Assembly (NCBI GenBank): GCA_951799445.1
Contig: OX637291.1
Coordinates: 1,924,501 to 1,988,500, forward strand
DNA length: 64,000 nucleotides
Origin: Pseudisothecium myosuroides
Taxonomy: Eukaryota; Streptophyta; Bryopsida; Hypnales; Lembophyllaceae
Direction: 5' to 3'
Shown here: piece after piece, positions 38,015 through 49,934 of the stretch
How the letters are laid out: every line of letters starts with the position of its first letter
Position numbering within the stretch: the first letter of the stretch is position 1
Translations under genes and position numbers: made by a program
Notes under the pieces: model-generated
The model's input: only the letters and a program-made list of their open reading frames with translations
What the model was told of the DNA's origin: nothing
Databases searched by the model: none

Positions 38015-39137
38015 TCCCTAAAGGACTAGATTGTGTTTTTTTTGGCTACATAGCAATTTTGGGCAGGCTAGTGTGAATGTCGATATGCATATTTTAGGCC
38101 AAAATTTTAATAGAAGGTGTATTTGAAGTAAAGGGTTCACCCTTGAATGGATTTCTCTCTAATAGAAGGTGTGGACAAGGAATATCTTTCATATACACTA
38201 TATTTCATGACATTTGGAATTCTAAGTCACAAGTTATGGCTTAATATGATATTTTTTTCGTAAATGGGCAATCCAGGCAGATTCAAAAATTGGAATTGGT
38301 TTTTTAGATCTATATATAAGTGGAAAGCTTTGAATCATTCTATTTTGATCAACGAGATGAAAATTATGAGGAGTTTTAGTTTGCCGGCAGTTATGGATTA
38401 TCTACTCTAAAATAAACTTTGAAGTTGTTTATTTAACTCAATTTTCAATATTTTTTGAAAAAAATACAATCAGAGGATGTAAGGTAGAGACACCCATAAC
38501 CGAACGAATAAGGAATTTTGACATAATCTAGAGTTGTGAAGGCAAAACAAATATTTTTCAAAGGTACATCAATAGAAATGACACGAATTGCAAAAAAAAT
38601 GGTAATTTTATCGCTTGAACTAAAATTATTATGAATTTTGGGAGGTAAAAGTTCTCCGAACCCATGGCCAATGTCTAGATTCTTCCAATTCTGATCATTC
38701 AAGAAATTTTTTTCTAATCATTATTTCCTACTTCCTTTCTCACAACTTGGGACATGTATCATGTATTTATTAGTTCTAACCTTGAAAAGGAAAAAAAAAA
38801 ACATTTGTAAGCTTGGTTAGAAATACGTGCATCTATAGATCAAGCCGAATGGGTCAGTGGTCGGGAATGGGTGGCTCTACTTTAGATTGTTTATTACTCC
38901 GTACAACATTGCAACATTACACCTCCATGTGGACAAGTAATGAGTCATGAAGTAACTTCTTTACATAAGGCAACCTAATTGTTGGGGCAACCTAATTGTT
39001 AGGGCAACCTAGTTTCACTATTTTGTGTAATACAAGATCCTATGGTTAGATATGCCAAAACAAACAAATGTTTAAAACTTTTGTTATATGCATTGAAAAT
39101 GACAGTTTTTTGACAAAAAAAAATGGCCCTCCAACTT
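38015..39137. mobile_element. Decayed TTAA-family element with nested MITE
   Basis: TTAA at 38011-38014 is followed by TCCCTAAAGGACTAG. The right terminus is eroded near 39137. Its sequence follows the subfamily of 31128-32037 and 50434-51375, with an internal deletion. A 401-bp TA-flanked MITE is inserted at 38482-38882, where 50434-51375 shows the undisturbed site. Confidence 0.7.
38482..38882. mobile_element. AGGTAGAGACACC-type MITE, 401 bp, verified empty site
   Basis: TA lies at 38480-38481 and 38883-38884. The left end is AGGTAGAGACACCCATAACC and the right end, reversed, is AAGTAGAGCCACCCATTCCC. The interrupted sequence is AGGATG-TA-GATTGTTTATTAC; the intact form stands at about 50883-50902 in another TTAA element, with a single TA. 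Confidence 0.85.
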
Positions 39138-39139
39138 TA

Positions 39140-39924
39140 GGGTTTTCAAATACTTTCATTTCATTCATTTCAATGTGTGTGTGTGTCAAGTGCTTTGCCG
39201 AGCTGCGTGGGCAACAATCAGCAAGTCAGTTGTCAATGGCTGCAGAAATTGAATGCAACGCACTCTTCCTAGTAGGGTCCATGCATAAAATATATCTGTT
39301 ACCTGTCTGTATGTTCGACTGATATCCAACAATTGGAAGCTGGCATGAGCTTTCGCAATGAAGTTCAATGAAGTTTGCACATGCGGAAGCTCCTACCCAA
39401 CAAGATAAGCTTGCAGGAACTTAAGTGCGTAAGGCACGGGTATTCAATGTCATTCCTTTTACTAATTTACTCTGAAGTTTGAACTTCTGATTCAGTTGAA
39501 GGCTTGAAGCCCTGTCATGTCATTGCTCCCTTTTAAGTTAAGATATCCTGGTTCGTAATGATCAAACTGAACAACAGTGAGGCACAAGGATGATCATGTT
39601 GACAACTTAAGTTATTTCAGGTACTTGCGAGCAGGTTCAGACAGAAATGAATCTGAAAATAGAAAAGAAAAGGGAGGTTCAAATTATCAGGCGGTAAAAT
39701 ATGACTGAAATGATGATGAAAAAATTAAAGAAGGAAAAATTGTTTGTTTCATTCTTTTGGTGTAAACTATCATGTGCTTGGCAATAAAAGAATAAGTAAA
39801 AAATAGAATTATTTTTGAATTTTCAGAGCAAGGACTTCATTATTATAAAATTATGAATTATGCCATTTCTTGAAGGAGAGATGGGACCTTGGAGTCTTGG
39901 ACAAGACCTCAACCTCAAGCCATA
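39140..39924. other. Intergenic, no gene seen
   Basis: No coding frame or transposon termini recognised. A short (GT)n run lies near 39175-39187. Confidence 0.5.
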
Positions 39925-40279
39925 AGGTAGCAACACCCATAACCATTAGTGTACCCATACTTCAATTGTAAAATTCCCTACAAGTGTCTCCAAAAGTACC
40001 TTGAAACCGTGTCCATTCTTATTTGCGGTTGGTGGGCTCTGATTTTTTTAGATTTTGGTGCTAGAATCAATGCAACTTTAATAGAGTGTGGTTTAGGGTG
40101 CCCTAAGGACTTATAATTTGAAAATTCATAGAAATTAGATGCCTTATCCAAAAATTCTAATTTTTGTTTAATATTCATGGTTTTCAATTGCTAACACTGA
40201 AAAAATATTTTTTTTAAGAAAAAGGTACCTTTAACTATGTTGAATTGCTTAAATTGACGGTTATGGGTGTTGCTACCTT
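39925..40279. mobile_element. AGGTAGCAACACC-type MITE, 355 bp
   Basis: TA lies at 39923-39924 and 40280-40281. The ends are AGGTAGCAACACCCATAACC and, reversed, AGGTAGCAACACCCATAACC, an exact 20-bp match. No coding capacity. Confidence 0.92.
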
Positions 40280-40281
40280 AT

Positions 40282-43200
40282 GACCTTCAAGACACCATAT
40301 TCCTTCTTAGCACACTAATACAATTGCTGAAGCTCTTTGAGTTTCTACTGTGACTTATGTTTCAAGGTGAAAACACCCAAAACCATCAAAATAAGCAATT
40401 CAGCACAGTTGAAGGCACATTTTTCAAGAAAAGAATATTTTTGTGGTACAAGCAATTATAAATCATGAATCTTTTAAAATAAAACTAAAAAATTGGATAA
40501 GACATGTAATTACTGTGAATTTTCAAAGTGGAAACTACCTACAGAAAATAGTGAAACTAGGTTGCCTTAACAATGAAGTTGCCTTACTTCAAGAAAGCTA
40601 CCTTATAAGCCATCAAAGTCAACAAATATTTTACAAATATTTTTGTTTTCAAACATGGAGGTTCATGAGTCCTAATTACAATAATATTTAACTTACTATG
40701 TATTGGTACCGTGCACACTAAGTGTCCAACGGATGACAGAGAATTCTTCCATATTTATATATATATATATATAGGACAGAAGTGCAACTATTCATCCTTA
40801 AAAAAATTCTGTGAAATAGAAGGTCTTCTACAATAGTTTCACTTCCAATGAGTGCTTTTCCATTTTTTTAAGCTACTAATTCCCACGGTATCAGAAAGTA
40901 TGATTTCCAGTCCATCTTTTTAGGATTAATTCAAAAGTAGTGCATTTTTGTAAAGAAACTATAAATATTTATTTAGTGTAAAATGTTGAGAAATTAGTGA
41001 GGGGCATCCAAATTTTACAATTTTGTGTGGGCCTTCAAGGCTGCTACAAAGTTTGATCATAAAACCAAAATCTAAAGAATTAACAACCAACCAATCACAA
41101 TTAAGTAAGGAAATGATTTAATGGCACTTTTAGGGACACTTTCAATGGAAGTTCACTTGTCATGATTAGGTACATGGATAGGTTTTGTCTGTTTCCACCT
41201 TATATGATGAATAATAGTTTGATGGCAAGTAATTGCAAGAATGATATGTTTAATTTTATGCTACTTTGGTGGGTTTGAGACTTTTTTTTTCTAGAATATT
41301 ATAAAATTAGAAAAACTTTTTATTTAAATATTAAAAATATGTTCTTTGTATACACCTATAAGAAGAAGGTACCTTGGGAAGGAAAAACAAAGAATATTTT
41401 TCAAAGTAGAAGAACTAGAAAATTGCAAAATTACAAGAAAATAAATAATTTGACATTTTAATGTGTAAAAAATAGGAAAATTAATTTACAAAAAAAGTAA
41501 AAATTATCCATTTAAAAGGACTTCATGGTAAAATGATTTCACCATATTCAATGTTTAGAAGTGCGTGTGTAAGGGAGCCCTATTTGCATGGACATGGAGG
41601 ACATAATATTTGAAGATGTTCCTTTGTTAGAACATGTCTTCCTATTGTGGGTACAAACTACAAAGATTTCAGCTTTAGATCATTAATTTTGGATATTCCA
41701 CAGTACTATTCCCCTCTTAAATTCAAAATATGTTAAATTAGCAAATTAAATTTTACATATAAAATTTATTTTTTTAAATGAAAAAAATACGGAATATGAT
41801 TACACTCAAGATAGTCATCTTCAAAAAAAACTCAAATTCATGCAAGTCATGCTTTAGAAGTTACAACAAAAGAAATCTCCGTTACTCTTTGTGTAATGTA
41901 AAATAGTATTGGTGTTCCTTACAATGATCTTGTCACACATTGTTAATTATACAAGAAGTGTTGCTGTTTTACACATATTAGAAAATATTTTTTTAGAAAC
42001 TAATCTGAAACTTGTGGACTAAATTTGCAAAGTTTTCTATTATATTGTAACTTGTGAAGTTACAATGCTTTGGACTAAAGGGAAAGAGATTTTGCATTGA
42101 AAAAGCTATTCATTGTACTGTACAATATATTGTGTAATTTTTGCATGTCCAACTCAAATGCAAGTATAACTTTTGGAGCTTGGAATCAATTCATTTGAAA
42201 TTAATACTTGAAGTGTGTTAAACAATCTCAATTATAATATTTATTTTTTAATTAAAAATCTTATACTATTTAATAATCAATTTTCTTATTTTTTTGAGAG
42301 ATTTGTTGTTCTGATGCTTTTTAGTAGGGGAGGCAACCCATACTTGATCACCCCTCCTATTGTGGCAGGGAAGGTGGTCTATTTCCGTGAATGTCCAGAA
42401 GAATAAATGATCAATTCTAATAGTCATTGATTGGTCAAAAATTAACTCACACTAATGTATCATTGTCCGTTTTGTATCCAACGCTTGGTCAAAATTGGAG
42501 AAGCCATTTCACTAGAATGGAAAGAACCTGGTCTATCGATAAAAAATTCATGATAATTCCATTTTGCGATACAAAAATCTGAAAAATTATGGAAAGCCTC
42601 CTCTGTCTATTTCTGTACACCAATAAATTGACCCACTAAAGAACTGCGTCCTCCAGATACGAGGAATGTTTATTTGATTGGAAATGGGTTGCCTCCCCTA
42701 CATGAGTGTCCAAAGCAAAGAATTTCATTTGAAAATTAGAAGAGAACATTCTTCTACTAGGATAATAACTGTCTCTTGAGGCATTTCAAAAAAAAATTCC
42801 TTAACCTTAACATGTGTGCAAAAAAGGCACTTTATATATGCATTTATAGACATTTAAAAATACATTTCCATTATTTCATTGGTTGATTCTCATTTCCACA
42901 AAGTTCTTTGAAATGTCTTTATTTTATTTTATTTTTTATACATGATTTCTATTTTGTGATAATTTATACATCCAAACATCTTCTTTCATGAACTTTTCTA
43001 TTACCTTGTTTTCCGCATTACTTTTAGAGATTTTTTTTTCTTGTGCCCAAATTTTTGAGAATATCATATTTACAACATTCTACTAATGATCTATATTTTA
43101 TATTTATGTATATATTTTTTAGAGTTGGTGGTATTGGTATTAGTAATACTACCTTCAAATGTGACAAAATGAGAGACTTGTGTTTTATGCTTTCACCCAT

Positions 43201-43290
43201 GTCTATTATAAATTCAAAAACACTTGAAGAACTTTTTATTTGGAAATTGAGCCAATTATATAGTGCACATGGGCTTTTAAAGTTACAAGG
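40282..43290. other. AT-rich intergenic, old repeats, no gene seen
   Basis: It includes a diverged AGGTGAAAACACCC end near 40364, a GGCAACC-type fragment near 40555, a repeat copy at 40720-40905 with an internal (TA)n run at about 40755-40774, and a further fragment near 40985. From 41.1 to 43.3 kb nothing was recognised. Confidence 0.5.
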
Positions 43291-43294
43291 ATAA

Positions 43295-44175
43295 AACATT
43301 TTATAAAGGTTCATGACTATGTTTTTATCAAAAAACACTCTAAAACACATTTCTGGTATAAAGATCTACAATGAAAAAACATATTTTCTACATATCCAAC
43401 CATATTATCTTGTATAAGACTTGCATGAGAATATGTAAAAAAAAATTCATGAATTTTGATCATGTAGATTATAAGATATTAGTATTCAAAAGGGAAAAAA
43501 AATTCAAACCTAACAATCTTAGGTTTTAGACTTTGAATCTTCTTAACTTATATTTTTTGCACCACAAAATTTTAAGGTTTAAATATTTATATTGGATAAT
43601 TGAGTTGAAAATTTAAGAATTAAAACTAAAAACAAGTTGATTTTCATCCTTATTAAAAATTGTTTAATTAGTATAATTAGCTATAAGATGGAAGGAAAAG
43701 TTTAATTACAAATAGTTCTAAAATGGAATTCAAATATGTCAATCCTAATGGTGAAATTGTTGTAGCAAGTAATCTACATGTGATAGACCTTTTCTGTTTT
43801 GAAAAATTGTTAAAATTGAGCTCAAAAACAAATCCTATACAAAAAAATCCAAGAAGATGCCTTGATTGCTTGCAAAACAAGATTCTTCATAACTTGCACA
43901 TTACTAATACAAATTGAATGAATAGAAGCTTTCTATATACAATAGATATGAATATAATTTGTAAAGAAGAAAAATATTATTAAAAAAAAATTGATTTTTT
44001 TAATTGTTGGAATTGAGCATTTGGAGCTTAGGAAAGCATAATTTTATTCCTTACGCAACGATTGAAGTAAATGTTATATTATTAGAAAGTAATTACATTT
44101 TATTACGTCCAAAAGAAGTTTCAAAAACTTATTGTAGAATTTGGCACTATATGAATCTATCCAAAATTCTTTAAT
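43295..44175. mobile_element. Decayed TTAA-family relic
   Basis: It keeps the internal order of the 0.9-kb subfamily: the cactctaaaacacatttctgg end, the aagatattagtattcaaa segment, the cctaatggtgaaattgtt segment and the gtccaaaagaagtttcaaaa segment. The termini are too mutated to call target sites. Confidence 0.55.
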
Positions 44176-44282
44176 ATCCATCCTAAGACTTTGAACCTAT
44201 AGGATGTAAATAGGTCAATTATGAAGGAATGCTCCCATTTATTGCACGATTGTTGCAGAAAGTTGTGAGTTGAATTTTTAGG

Positions 44283-44365
44283 ATCTAGTGACCTTGCTAG
44301 TAACCTCGCTAGACCTCCAAACACTATATCTGGAGCTTTGAATCTAGCGAGGTCACTAGACCCTT
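44283..44365. repeat. Short hairpin-forming sequence
   Basis: CTAGTGACCTTGCTAG and CCTCGCTAGACC on the left are mirrored by TCTAGCGAGGTCACTAGACC on the right. It lies between two old TTAA copies and may be the collapsed ends of a small inverted-repeat element. Confidence 0.5.
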
Positions 44366-44367
44366 TT

Positions 44368-45910
44368 TGAGCTTTAAATCTTTACAATGGAGAATCGAGT
44401 TGAGAATTTAGGGGAAAAAAACTCAAAAAAACTTAATTTTTATCTTTTAAAAAATTGTTAAGTAGAAGTAGGTACAAGATAGAAGGAAAATCTAAAATAT
44501 TAATATCTTTTAGATGGAATTAAAATGCACTAATTCCAATGATGAGATTGTTCTAGCAAGCAAACTAAACCATGTGGAACTTTTTTTTTTTTAAATTGTG
44601 AAAATTGCATTTAAAAATGAATCTTACAAATTATTTTTTCAAGAAGATGCTTTAATTGTCCAAAAAACAAGATTGTCCGTAATTTTCTCATAACAAATTT
44701 GAATGAAATGAATCAAAGCTTTTCATGTAGACCTTAACCCCTAAAGGACCATTGTCCCTTTGGGGGACAAATGCGTTTTTGGGCAGGTACCTACGGGCTG
44801 AAATTTTCTCCTGATTTTTTGAAACTTTTTGTGAACATGAAGAATTTAGAGAGGTACGTGGCAGAAAAAATAATTTTTGAAATCGGACCTTTGAGCGAGA
44901 AGTTATGCCATTTCTTGGAATGCGTGGGGACAGGGAGCAACAAATTTTTTTTGCAAAATTTTGAATTTTTTAAAAAGTATTTTTTTTCTCATAGATTATA
45001 TTTTTGTCTATCTGGAAAGCTTTTATTCATTTCATTTGGATTTGTTATGAGGAAGTTATGGACATTCTTGTTTTTCGGGCAGTTAGAGCATCTTTTTGAA
45101 AAAATAACTTGTAGGATTCATTTCAGAATGCAATTTTTCAAATTTTTCAAATTTATTTTTGAATGGTTTAGTTTACTTGCTAGAACAATCTCACCATTGA
45201 AATTAGTGCATTTTAATTCCATCTAAAATATATGAATATTTTAGATTTTCCTTCTATCTTGTACCTACTTCTACTTAACAATTTTTTTAAGAACGACAAT
45301 TAAGTTTTTTGAATTTTTTTTCCTAGACTCTCAACTCAATTCTCCACTATAAAGATTTAAAGCTCAAAACGTTGTAGTGCAAAAATTTTAAGTTAAAAAT
45401 GTTTAAAGTCAAAAAATCTGGTCCCGCAATGTGCTGAAAAACTTGTTTTTTCCACTTTAAACGTAGATATCTTGCAATCTGTGTAGTCAAAAATTCTGAA
45501 ATTTTTCCACACATTCTCGTACCAATTAGGTGTAAGATCCTACGGTTAGATGTGAAAAAAAAAACAATTTTAATTTTTTTTTACTTTTTACTATAGAAAT
45601 GGCAGTTTTGAGTGTTTTTTGGCAAAAAAAAAGGCCTCGGTCCTTTAGGGGTTAATATAATCTATGGAAAAAGAATTAAGATTCTTGAAGTTTTTTTTGT
45701 TACCTCCTCTCCCTCGTCTTCCGTGTTTTGAGTTGTTTTGAGTATAATTTTTGTTCCTGGGCACCAATTAAAAACAATTATATTCCCACAAAGCTAATTA
45801 GTTTTTCTATCTCCAAGAAAAGTTTCAAGAAATCAATACAAAAATTCAACCTATAGGTACCTGCCCAAAATCCCACTTGTCCCCTGAAGGAACAAATGAT
45901 CCTTTAGGGA
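44368..45910. mobile_element. End-truncated TTAA-family element hosting a second copy
   Basis: The right end, reversed TCCCTAAAGGATCATTTG, is followed by TTAA (45911-45914). The left side is truncated by about 0.3 kb. A complete copy is nested at 44738-45651. The subterminal palindrome reads TTGTTCC...GGGGACAA, with one arm changed. Confidence 0.75.
44738..45651. mobile_element. TTAA-family element, 914 bp, well preserved
   Basis: TTAA lies at 44734-44737 and 45652-45655. The ends are CCCCTAAAGGACCATTGTCC and, reversed, CCCCTAAAGGACCGAGGCC. The palindrome near the left end is TTGTCCC-TTT-GGGGGACAA. It is nested in a related older copy. An open frame of about 150 codons inside is chance: the same frame is broken in sister copies. 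Confidence 0.92.
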
Positions 45911-45914
45911 TTAA

Positions 45915-47223
45915 TACAAACCCCAATCAAAATGGGCCAGGGAGGATTGACCCCCGCATTATCCTAGCCAAGGGTAAATATACAAAATTGCCCCTATTTA
46001 GAGTGCCATGCAATCTTGTATTTCTTCACCTCTCCTAGCTAATTCCACTTTGATTGCAAATCTGAATTCCAAATTTCCAAATTCTATCATGGGTGGCAAG
46101 TAAAAAATTATAATATTTTTCCTAGAGGTAATCAAGTAAAAAATTATAATATTTTTCCTAGAGATAATCTAGGGTAGGATCACCCATTCTTGACCAGGGA
46201 GCCATACCCAACCCTATAGGTTGCAACTATTTTCAACCAAGGTTAAAACAGATTTTCAACCAAAGCTTAGAATGTTTTGTTTTTTTCCGCCCTTTTCAAG
46301 GTTGGGACTAATAAGATTATCACAGATGTCCCAAACTAGTGAACAAGAAACTAGGAATTAGCGAGTGGAAAAGTAGTTACTCTATGATTGGAACTAGAAG
46401 AGTCTAAATATTGGCTTTTACCATAGTCCAGACAACTTTTTGGCTTCCAAAAATCACAATAATTTTAATTTGGGGAATAAAATTCCGGAAAATTTGCAAC
46501 CCCAATATTTTCTATCTTCCTACACGGCAAAATTTTTATTTGCCTCATACTGCTGACGATTTGTCTGAAAATTGCTTAAGTGATCGACCATGGGTGGTTC
46601 TACCTTTTGGGGCAACGAGGGGTCAAATTTACCCTGGCCCCAACAAATGAGAGCTCCTGATACCTGAAGCCAATGAGCCCTTGTCTTCACATGTGAGAAT
46701 GCTGTTGGATCCATAAATTTTGCTTGATTTACTCTGATTTCGTGGGACCTTCTTCCAACTGAAAGAAACTCTTATTTATCACCGTTTCCAAAACTGCCAT
46801 GCCACGACCATTGCAGAATGTTCTGATGCACGGTACTGTACTTTCTGATGTTCTCTTCACTTCACAGTTCTTTTTAGTTTTTTTTAAATAAATTTTATAA
46901 AAAAAGTTATTTAACAAATAAAATAATTTCATTGCAAGCACTTCAGGGTTTCCAATCCCAAGCCCAAGGCTTCAGTGAAAGAATAGGAAAGGAGTTGAGA
47001 GTGAGAGAGAGACCATGGCATTCAAGAGGGAAAACAATTGTATTCTTGGGAGGGTTGCTACTATGTGAGCATATGAACATGAGTCTATGAACTTAGAAGA
47101 CTATACACCTATATTATAGGTGTCTATATTATAAAATTCATTTATAATTATAGTGTAATTATATTATGGATTCCTATATTATAGGTGTTTATGTTATAAG
47201 CACTTTTATTGGTTGTAAGATTT

Positions 47224-47258
<35 letters not shown>

Positions 47259-47604
47259 CTTATACTTAAGACTTACATGCTTGCATTTTCATGCTCACAT
47301 ACTAGTACCGTTGGCGTTTGCTCTTAAATCGACCTTGTAAGAGCTAATTGCCTTTGAGGGGAAGCTAAACTCCTTGAAATCATTTAGGATGAAAAAAATG
47401 GAATTGGCATGGAACCCGAGTTGTTTCATAATTTTTGAACCTTCATGGAATAAGTTAGGAATTTTTGAAGTTGAAATGCAGTGGTCACTAAAAGTGACCT
47501 TTTGAAATGTACACTATTGGTACACTGACTACAAAAAGCAAAATGCACTTCTAAATTACATGTCGCTTTTAGAGTATGGTCGCTTTTAGAGCACCTTACC
47601 TTAA
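45915..47604. other. Intergenic, no gene seen
   Basis: A tandem duplication of about 40 bp (AAAAATTATAATATTTTTCC) stands at 46098-46165, and a (TA)n run at about 47231-47259. 47100-47215 has repeated ATATTATAGGTGT words. The tail (about 47440-47600) holds a fragment resembling the AGGTAG-type MITE (cgcttttagag). No coding signal. Confidence 0.5.
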
Positions 47605-48010
47605 TCCCTAAGTGGTTTTGATTGTCTTCAATACATTTGTACGTTGCCTAAGTATTGTATACACAACCTTGTACATGAATGATTTACTATCCATTTTTAA
47701 ATTATTTTTTTTTGGTTGAATGTGCACCATGTACCCAATCATGGCTGATGTAGTCACGAGGGGCAAATGCATGTAGATGTGGTGGAAGCAATACACATAT
47801 TTCTCTAGAATTATACACTTGAGCATGTTTGGCAGCCTCTTAGTTCAACAGCGAGTGTCACAATATTTTTCTAAAAACAACATAAAATCAAGGGCTATTT
47901 TATCTTCAATTTTGTAGTTTACATGTTCGGCTAATACTTCAAGGAATTTGGTGAATAAGGGCCACGTATGAATGTAGAGGACACAATGTGGCCCCTGAAC
48001 CACTTAGGGA
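47605..48010. mobile_element. TTAA-family element, divergent subfamily, 406 bp
   Basis: TTAA lies at 47601-47604 and 48011-48014. The ends are TCCCTAAGTGGTTTTG and, reversed, TCCCTAAGTGGTTCAGGGGCC. The terminus differs from the others after (C/T)CCCTAA, giving a third terminal type in this family. Confidence 0.8.
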
Positions 48011-48229
48011 TTAAGCATCTGCAGGTTCACTGTATTCTCATTTTATTGAAGCATGTCTGTGACAATTAATATATTGTAAGTGAGCAGTGATACTTGCATT
48101 GTTATAAATTGTTCATAACATTCACTAGCTTTCAAAGAGGCTGCCTTTTCCTCTCTGAAATTCTCATTCACAAAATACATCTTTTTGTCATTCGTGTAAG
48201 CTCAGTATTGAGATAGTGGTAGTACAGTT

Positions 48230-49164
48230 AGGGTCCGTTCCCACCTGGCATTAGAGGCGCTCCTAGCGACAGTTCTTACTTCCGAAAGTCCTGTAATGTT
48301 CCCACTCAAGTTAATCAACAAATGCCGAACCTAGTAGGAGTCTGACATGTATGGGCGTTAAGAGCGGGATTGTCATGTACTTTTTTGCATAAATCATAAA
48401 CAACTCCCATGCTTTTATGTAGCATTCAAATCTTTTGAATTTGAAGATTTTCAATTAATTTGTGTGGTGTTATGTATTGTTGCCTCTTTCAGGCCATTAA
48501 CTAAAACTGCCGTTGCTATCTTTTGCACTGCTCCGCTCAACTTCGCTCATGAGAATGGAAGTTTTTTGTGTCACAAATTCTCCGCAATAACCGTCTAAGA
48601 CAAACCAAGCAATCTCGTACAAAAGGCTGTCATCCTCCTCTTGGTCAAAAACTTTCAAAATCTTACAGGTACCTAGCATTTCATCTCGCACCCCAGTGAC
48701 CTCCTCCCCTGGTACATATCTTTCCTTGAACACTTTGTTAACTTTATCCACCGGTTCATCAATCCGTTCATCAATTCGCAAAAGGGCGTGAAACAACAAA
48801 AATCGTAAGCCCTCGGATGGAAACCACAGACCTCCCGCTTGCGCACACAGCCTCAACGAAGAATGGCCATCAACCAACGACTAAACTTCACAAAGAAAAA
48901 AACAAAACCCTTGCAAAATCACTCAAACAATTGGCAATGCAACACGCACGTGACACACAGAAGAACCAGCACCTCCCAACTCCCACCTCGCAAAGTGGTG
49001 ATAAGTACGAGCCACGTGTGAGTTGCACACCGCTCAGAAACCGAAGTACAATAAGCAGTTCCATCCGAACTTGAACTCTCATAAAATAAGATTATTTCTG
49101 ACTTATATGGAAGTCTTATTTTTCCACACACGGAGTTTGCAAATGCCAAGTGGGAACGTACCCT
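48230..49164. mobile_element. DNA transposon with an internal open frame, 935 bp
   Basis: The left end is AGGGTCCGTTCCCACCTGGCA and the right end, reversed, is AGGGTACGTTCCCACTTGGCA. The flanks TACAGTT (48223-48229) and TATAGTT (49165-49171) differ at one base and could be an aged target duplication of 7-8 bp, as in hAT elements. The interior 48490-49080 is GC-richer than the rest. It holds a 126-codon frame on the minus strand (48877-48497), possibly a captured gene fragment; no transposase similarity is apparent. Confidence 0.65.
48497..48877 (-). CDS. Unidentified 126-aa open frame inside a DNA transposon
   Basis: It starts MVDGHSSLRLCAQAGG and includes LLRIDERIDEPVDKVNKVF and EEDDSLLYEIAWFVLDGYCG. 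The composition is protein-like (charged, ordered hydrophobic segments) and GC is higher than nearby. It sits wholly within the inverted-repeat element 48230-49164, so it may be a host exon carried by the element rather than a working gene. No conserved motif recognised, no promoter or splice evidence. Confidence 0.3.
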   Translation of the reverse strand: MVDGHSSLRLCAQAGGLWFPSEGLRFLLFHALLRIDERIDEPVDKVNKVFKERYVPGEEVTGVRDEMLGTCKILKVFDQEEDDSLLYEIAWFVLDGYCGEFVTQKTSILMSEVERSSAKDSNGSFS

Positions 49165-49328
49165 TATAGTTTGCTTCATTTTCTTTTGCTAATTCTAGGA
49201 CCAGACATACAAATCAACAAATAATTATAAAAAAGTATGGTTTGCCAAAAATCCAAAGAGTCCATTGAATAATATTCCAACACAATTTATCCATTTATCA
49301 TTAGTAACTTATTTTTGGTTTCAAGTGT

Positions 49329-49934
49329 GAAGACAAGCTCTTTATATATACATAGGTTGGTAGAAGGTAGAACAACCCATGTGGGATATGTAAATCAAAA
49401 TTTGTAGTTTCTCAACCACTCATAGTTAAGTCAAAAGTAAGAATTGTGTTTAAAGTAGAATTTCATACCTCATTTAGGCATAGTAAAATAACTTTTTTCA
49501 AAAAACTTTGTGCTAAGAATAGATGGAAAATTATGCTAACTTTCATTTCCAAAAATCCGTTTGAGATTTCAAGTCTTCAATAAAAAGTTATGGACAAAAT
49601 TGAGAGTAGATGTTTGAAAATGTCAAAAAAAATGTCCCTTTCAACCCCTCTCCAAATTTTGTCTATAACTTTTGATTGGAGGCTTGAAACCTCAAACGTA
49701 TTTTTGGAGATGAAATTTAGCATGATTTACCAACTTTTCTAAGTTCAAAGTTTTTTGAAAAAAATTATTTTACTATGCCTAAATGAGGTATGAAATTCTA
49801 CTTCAAATATAATTTCTGCTCTAATTTTACATAACTAAGTGAGCGGTTGAGCTCCTACTCTAATTCTAATTTTTATATCCCACATTTTTTGTTTCACCTC
49901 CTACTACCCAATATGTATATATAGAGTTGTCTTC
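49329..49934. repeat. 606-bp near-perfect foldback (long inverted repeat)
   Basis: The two halves are reverse complements along almost their whole length: the left starts GAAGACAAGCTCTTTATATA and the right ends ATATATAGAGTTGTCTTC. Internal matches include CCTCATTTAGGCATAGTAAA on the left and its complement at about 49770-49790. The centre is near 49630 with a short loop. Arms are about 290 bp and diverged by perhaps 15 percent. Transcribed, it would make a long hairpin RNA of the kind that yields small RNAs. No target duplication was evident. Confidence 0.85.

Noticed and set aside
44771..45226. 151-codon open frame on the plus strand
   Set aside because: It lies wholly inside a TTAA-family MITE; sister copies carry stops and indels in this frame, and the peptide is Phe/Lys/Leu-rich low-complexity sequence.
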